From positions 1 through 64,000 of the forward strand of contig NZ_LQPE01000057.1 in assembly GCF_002101735.1 (NCBI RefSeq): 64,000 nucleotides of DNA, given 5' to 3'. The DNA comes from Mycobacterium kyorinense. Its GTDB lineage: Bacteria; Actinomycetota; Actinomycetes; Mycobacteriales; Mycobacteriaceae. Below are positions 60,619 through 64,000 of the stretch, in pieces (position 1 is the first letter of the stretch; each line of letters starts with the position of its first letter). The notes beneath the pieces were generated by a model that was not told the origin of the DNA, did not search any database, and saw nothing but the letters and a program-made list of their open reading frames with translations. Made by a program: the position numbers and the translations under genes.

Positions 60619-61508
60619 AGCTCAACCGGTTGCGGCCCCGGGTCGTGGTGGTCACGGGCGCCGGCAGCGGCATCGGCCGCGCGACCGCGATCAGGTTCTC
60701 CAAACTCGGTGCCCACGTGGTGGTCTCCGACATCGACCTCGACGCCGCCCGGGCGACCACGGCGATCATCCGCGGCCATGGCCACTCGGCGTCGGCCGCA
60801 CCGCTCGACATCACCCAGCCCGACCAATGGGATGCGTTCGCCCGCGACGTGCTCGCCGAGCACGGCTGTACCGATGTGCTGGTGAACAATGCGGGCATGC
60901 TGGTCGCCGGGCCCTTCCTGGAGCTGAGCCCGGCGGACTGGGAGCATCAACTGGGCGTCAACCTGATGGGCGTTGTCTATGGCTGCCGGGCGTTCGGCGC
61001 CCACATGGTCGAGCGCGGCAGTGGCCATATCGTCAACATCGCGTCGGCCGCCGCATTCACCCCGACGCCGGTGATGTCTGCATACTCGGTGTCCAAGGCC
61101 GGCGTGAAGATGCTGACCGAATGTCTGCGCCTGGAGCTGGGGCCGAAAGGTGTTGGGGTCAGCGCGATCTGCCCGGGCGTGATCAATACGAACATCGGCG
61201 ACCACGCGATCATGGTGGGCGTCGACGAGCAGCTGGTCGAACGCGGCAAGCAGGTCACCCGGCAGCTGCAAGAATTCGCCGAGAGGCTGCCGTTCGCGCC
61301 GATGGGCCCGGATCTCGTTGCCCGGGCCGCCGTGCGGGCGGTGCGATTCGACCTCGCGGTGGTACCGGTTCGCACCGAAGCCTGGCTGGGCTACGTCATG
61401 CTGCGACTGGCTCCCGGCGTCAACCGGACCATGGCCCGCCCGTTGTCGATCGAGAGGCTGGCGAGTCTCGGCGCCCGCCTCCCGTTGAGATCGCTTACAG
61501 GGTCGTGA
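60615..61508 (+). CDS. short-chain dehydrogenase
   Basis: This 297-residue SDR starts at GTG 60615 in a GTGA overlap with the monooxygenase. It has TGAGSGIG, SDIDLDAA favouring NAD(H), NNAGMLVAGP and the catalytic YSVSK. The C-terminal extension (LGYVMLRLAPGVNRTM) is characteristic of longer mycobacterial SDRs that may associate with membranes. It probably makes or uses the ketone substrate of the monooxygenase. The final codons lie in the left arm of a terminator-like hairpin. Confidence 0.87.
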   Translation: MKLNRLRPRVVVVTGAGSGIGRATAIRFSKLGAHVVVSDIDLDAARATTAIIRGHGHSASAAPLDITQPDQWDAFARDVLAEHGCTDVLVNNAGMLVAGPFLELSPADWEHQLGVNLMGVVYGCRAFGAHMVERGSGHIVNIASAAAFTPTPVMSAYSVSKAGVKMLTECLRLELGPKGVGVSAICPGVINTNIGDHAIMVGVDEQLVERGKQVTRQLQEFAERLPFAPMGPDLVARAAVRAVRFDLAVVPVRTEAWLGYVMLRLAPGVNRTMARPLSIERLASLGARLPLRSLTGS

Positions 61509-61543
61509 TTTTCGCGAATCAACGACCCTGAGCGCGATCTCAA
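61485..61543. terminator. bidirectional hairpin between convergent genes
   Basis: A 22-nt arm (61485-61506, starting TTGAGATCGC) pairs with 61522-61543 (ending GATCTCAA) at 19 of 22 positions; the loop contains a further GATT/AATC stem. The hairpin overlaps the 3' ends of both convergent genes, including the mceF stop. No U-tract is present, as is common for mycobacterial intrinsic terminators. Confidence 0.7.
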
Positions 61544-63093
61544 TGCGCCGGAGCCGGCGCGAGCATCTGCTTCCACCCGTCGTCGCCGAGGTCGCTCGAG
61601 TTCTCCAGGTTGTACTTGACCCCGTCGGGGCCCACCACTTCTCCGCTGGACGGCAGATACACGGCCGCCGGGCTCGAGGGTGTGTAGACACACGGGTTGG
61701 GCTGCTGCCCGTTGCACTGAACCGTGCCCGAACCCGGCCGGGACAGCGGATCGTTGACCGGCGGCGGCGTGCCCGGCACCTTGTCGGCTTGCAGCGGGTT
61801 CAGTCCGTTGTTGATCGTCGGCGCCGGTATCACCTGGCCGGGGTTGACCGGCTGGTCACAGCGCGCGCCGGGGGCCGGGCAGTTACGAATCTGGTTGGGG
61901 TCGCCGTACCACGGGTTGGTGCCCAACGGAACATAGGGCTTGGGGTCGCGGCACTCTCGCGGCGTCGCGGCACGTTTGCCCGGCACGTCGACGCACGGCA
62001 GGTTGCGCGCCCCGCGAACCACATTGGCCGGAGTGTCTTGGGGGATCTTGCAATACGTGCCGGCCGGCAGCGGCGCCGTGCTGGTGTCAGCCGGTGAACG
62101 CCATTCCGATGCCGGCAGGAATCCGGTCAGGCACGGCGGCGGATTGTTGAGCGACAGGTTGAAGTCCATCAGCACCGAACCGGGGGCCGACGCGATGGCG
62201 GACTGCGCGACGGACCCGATCTCCGGCAGGAACACCAGCAACTGCTCGAGACCTTTGTTGTAGCGCTTGAGCATGTCGGCCACGATCTCGAGGTTGGCCA
62301 CCGTCTGCGGCAGTGCCTCGCGGACGTCGCTGAACACCTCGGCGACCTGATCGGCGGTGGGTGGCGCCTTCGACAGGATGCGTTGCAGGTTCGTATCGTG
62401 TTGGGCGACTTGCGCCGTCAGCACGTTGAGGTTGTGGGACCAGCGTTCGATCGAATCGCCCGAGGTGACCTGGCTGTCGATGATCGGTGCCGAGTTCTGG
62501 ATGATGTCGTTGACGTCGGAGAGGTTGTTCTTGAAGTCGCCGACGACCATCTGGGTCGAGTCGACCAGGCGTTGCAGCGCCGGTCCCATGCCGCCGACCG
62601 CTTGCGCGGTCTCGTCGAGCAGCGACCCGATCTTGTCCTTGGGCAACACCGACAGGCCGCGGTTGGCGGCGTCCAGCGCGGGACCGATCTCACTGGGCAC
62701 CGTGCCCTTGGTGATGGTTTGGCCGGGCGAGAAGAACTTTCCCGGATTGCCGGTGGACACCAGGTCCAGATATTGCTCGCCGACCGCAGACACCGAGTGC
62801 ACGTTGGCCGTGGCGTCGACGGGGATTCGGTAACGCTTGTCGATGGACAGCGTGGCCCGCGCACCCTTCACGGTCGGCTGAACTCTGGTCACCTTGCCGA
62901 TCTGGATCCCGCGATAAGTCACATTCGAGGTGCGGTACAAACCGCCCGAGGCGGGCAGATCCGCGGTCAGCGTGTACTGGCCGATGCCGAGCATGCTTGG
63001 GATGCGCAAGTAATACCAGCCGAGCGCGACGAGTGCGGCCACCGTCAGAATGGCGAACACGATCAACTGGTAACGGATGAAGCGGGTCAACAT
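61540..63093 (-). CDS. Mce family protein MceF
   Basis: This 517-residue Mce protein has an N-terminal membrane anchor (LIVFAILTVAALVALGWYYL), an MlaD-type domain at about 38-115 (TLTADLPASGGLYRTSNVTYRGIQIGKV), a long helical needle region and a Pro-rich C-terminus ending VKYNLENSSDLGDDGWKQML, typical of the F subunit. It is the last subunit of a six-gene Mce lipid importer. Which mce operon this is cannot be told, as the upstream genes lie outside. It starts 3 nt after mceE. Confidence 0.92.
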   Translation of the reverse strand: MLTRFIRYQLIVFAILTVAALVALGWYYLRIPSMLGIGQYTLTADLPASGGLYRTSNVTYRGIQIGKVTRVQPTVKGARATLSIDKRYRIPVDATANVHSVSAVGEQYLDLVSTGNPGKFFSPGQTITKGTVPSEIGPALDAANRGLSVLPKDKIGSLLDETAQAVGGMGPALQRLVDSTQMVVGDFKNNLSDVNDIIQNSAPIIDSQVTSGDSIERWSHNLNVLTAQVAQHDTNLQRILSKAPPTADQVAEVFSDVREALPQTVANLEIVADMLKRYNKGLEQLLVFLPEIGSVAQSAIASAPGSVLMDFNLSLNNPPPCLTGFLPASEWRSPADTSTAPLPAGTYCKIPQDTPANVVRGARNLPCVDVPGKRAATPRECRDPKPYVPLGTNPWYGDPNQIRNCPAPGARCDQPVNPGQVIPAPTINNGLNPLQADKVPGTPPPVNDPLSRPGSGTVQCNGQQPNPCVYTPSSPAAVYLPSSGEVVGPDGVKYNLENSSDLGDDGWKQMLAPAPAH

Positions 63094-63096
63094 CGC

Positions 63097-64000
63097 TTAC
63101 TCACCCCGTTCCACCGGGGCGTCGGCGGGGTTGGGCGAGAACCGGATGTCGGGAACCATGGTGGCGGGGTCACGCCCCCACGACTGCTCGAGTGCGCGCA
63201 GCATCCCCGATATCCCGGTTCCGGAAAACACCGCGTTGTCGATGGTGCTCAGGGTGAGGTCGAACGACCCGGAGACGTTGATGTAGTCACCTCGCACGAT
63301 CTTCGGCACGCTGTCGATCGTGAACGGCGGCGAGAGCAGCAGCCCCAGGGCGTCCACCAAATACGGTGAGGCAAGGCCGAGTTGCTTCAGCGGCCGCTGA
63401 AGCAACTGCAGATCCTGATGCAGATCGCCACGCGACGCCGACAACGTCTGGTCGGCGACGTCGCTGAGCCGCCCCACCGCGTCGACCGCGTTGATGAAAA
63501 GATCCCGCTGGTCTGCGAAATGCTTTGCCAAGGGCGGGAATTCGGTGAGTGCCCGGTCGATGACGTCGGAGCGTCCGGCCACATAGCCGAGCAGCCGGTT
63601 GGTCGAGTCGATCGCGTGCGTGACGTCGCCGCGCTGCTGGTTGACCTTGGTGACGAAGGTGTCCAGCTTGTGCAGGAAGTCCCGGAACTGCTGCGCCCGC
63701 CCGTGCAGCATGTTGTAGACCTCGTTCTGGATCACCTCGAGGTTCGGAATTCCGCCGCCGCGCAGCACCATCGCCAAGCTGGCCAAGGTTTGCTCGATCG
63801 ACGGATACGCCGAGGAGTTTTTCAGCGGAATCGTGTCGCCGTCCTTCAGCAACTGCGGCGACGGGTTCGGCGGCGCGGCCAGCTCGATGTGCTGAGATCC
63901 CAGCAGGCTGGTCTGGCCGATCTTCGCGGTGGCGTTCTTGGGCAGCCGGACGCCCTTCTCCAAGTCTATCGTCAGCGTGGCGACCCAGTTTTTCAGGTTG
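63097..64000 (-). CDS. Mce family protein MceE (lipoprotein type), 5' end missing
   Basis: The frame enters from the right edge (NLKNWVATLTIDLEKGVRLP) and runs to 63097, giving 300 residues and a stop. The MlaD strand region (KNATAKIGQTSLLGSQHIELA) and the following helical region (LASLAMVLRGGGIPNLEVI, then MLHGRAQQFRDFLHKLDTFV) identify the MceE subunit, which in mycobacteria is usually a lipoprotein (LprK/LprN type). The signal peptide lies outside the window. It is co-transcribed with mceF. Confidence 0.9.
   Translation of the reverse strand, partial: NLKNWVATLTIDLEKGVRLPKNATAKIGQTSLLGSQHIELAAPPNPSPQLLKDGDTIPLKNSSAYPSIEQTLASLAMVLRGGGIPNLEVIQNEVYNMLHGRAQQFRDFLHKLDTFVTKVNQQRGDVTHAIDSTNRLLGYVAGRSDVIDRALTEFPPLAKHFADQRDLFINAVDAVGRLSDVADQTLSASRGDLHQDLQLLQRPLKQLGLASPYLVDALGLLLSPPFTIDSVPKIVRGDYINVSGSFDLTLSTIDNAVFSGTGISGMLRALEQSWGRDPATMVPDIRFSPNPADAPVERGE

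Noticed and set aside
1..64000. tRNA, rRNA, CRISPR array or complete insertion sequence
   Set aside because: No cloverleaf-like stretch, regularly spaced repeat array or transposase frame was recognised by reading; a covariance-model and IS search would be needed to exclude small or degenerate examples.

Overview
The window is high-GC actinobacterial DNA and reads as a slow-growing Mycobacterium. The evidence is a 13E12/DUF222 repeat protein at the left edge, an EspC-like type VII secretion substrate, mycobacterial lipoproteins, an mceE-mceF pair at the right edge, an oxcA-fadD7 pair and a pstS3-pstC2-pstA1 / pknD-pstS2 / pstB-pstS1-pstC1-pstA2 phosphate locus whose gene order matches M. tuberculosis Rv0928-Rv0936 as I remember it. 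The species cannot be fixed from sequence reading alone. I saw no rRNA, tRNA, CRISPR array or complete insertion sequence.

Region 1 (1-5.4 kb) is accessory. It holds the 5' part of a DUF222 protein, an ESX-type substrate with a DUF1023 hydrolase, and a tandem family of small lipoproteins (two intact, one decayed), followed by an LppA-like lipoprotein coupled to a small membrane protein.

Region 2 (5.4-39.7 kb) is a dense catabolic block. It contains three cytochromes P450 (two with their own 3Fe-4S ferredoxin), a Rieske oxygenase, five acyl-CoA dehydrogenase genes, a thiolase, two enoyl-CoA hydratases, two family III CoA-transferases (one a two-domain protein), six SDR dehydrogenases (one mycofactocin type), three amidohydrolase-type proteins, a pair of M24 proteins, an F420-type oxidoreductase and three TetR regulators. 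Most genes overlap by 1-20 nt in long operons, so they probably act as CoA-linked pathways for hydrophobic substrates (inference). Palindromic operators can be read beside the TetR genes: a 12+12 bp palindrome at 9.3 kb, a GAGAAT...ATTCTC motif at 17.0, 24.1 and 25.1 kb, and a pair of related operators at 38.9 and 39.75 kb.

Region 3 (39.9-56.5 kb) is the phosphate-uptake locus. Compared with the M. tuberculosis order it has two changes: oxcA-fadD7 sits between pstA1 and pknD, and the pstS2-pstB-pstS1 segment is present twice. In the first copy pstB is reduced to a relic of about 180 bp, while its pstS2 and pstS1 keep the phosphate-binding residues. In the second copy pstB is intact, but both neighbouring binding proteins have lost the key ligand residues, including the aspartates equivalent to Asp83 and Asp168 of M. 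tuberculosis PstS1. The divergent control region with its PHO-box-like repeat is duplicated as well.

Region 4 (56.5-64 kb) holds a TetR gene, a tandem palindrome, two tandem PF10118-type metal-dependent hydrolases, a Baeyer-Villiger-type monooxygenase and an SDR. These converge through a shared hairpin on the 3' end of an mce operon (mceF, then mceE running off the window). No wholly new system is claimed. The duplicated and diverged pst locus and the palindromic repeat embedded in a CoA-transferase gene are the most notable observations.
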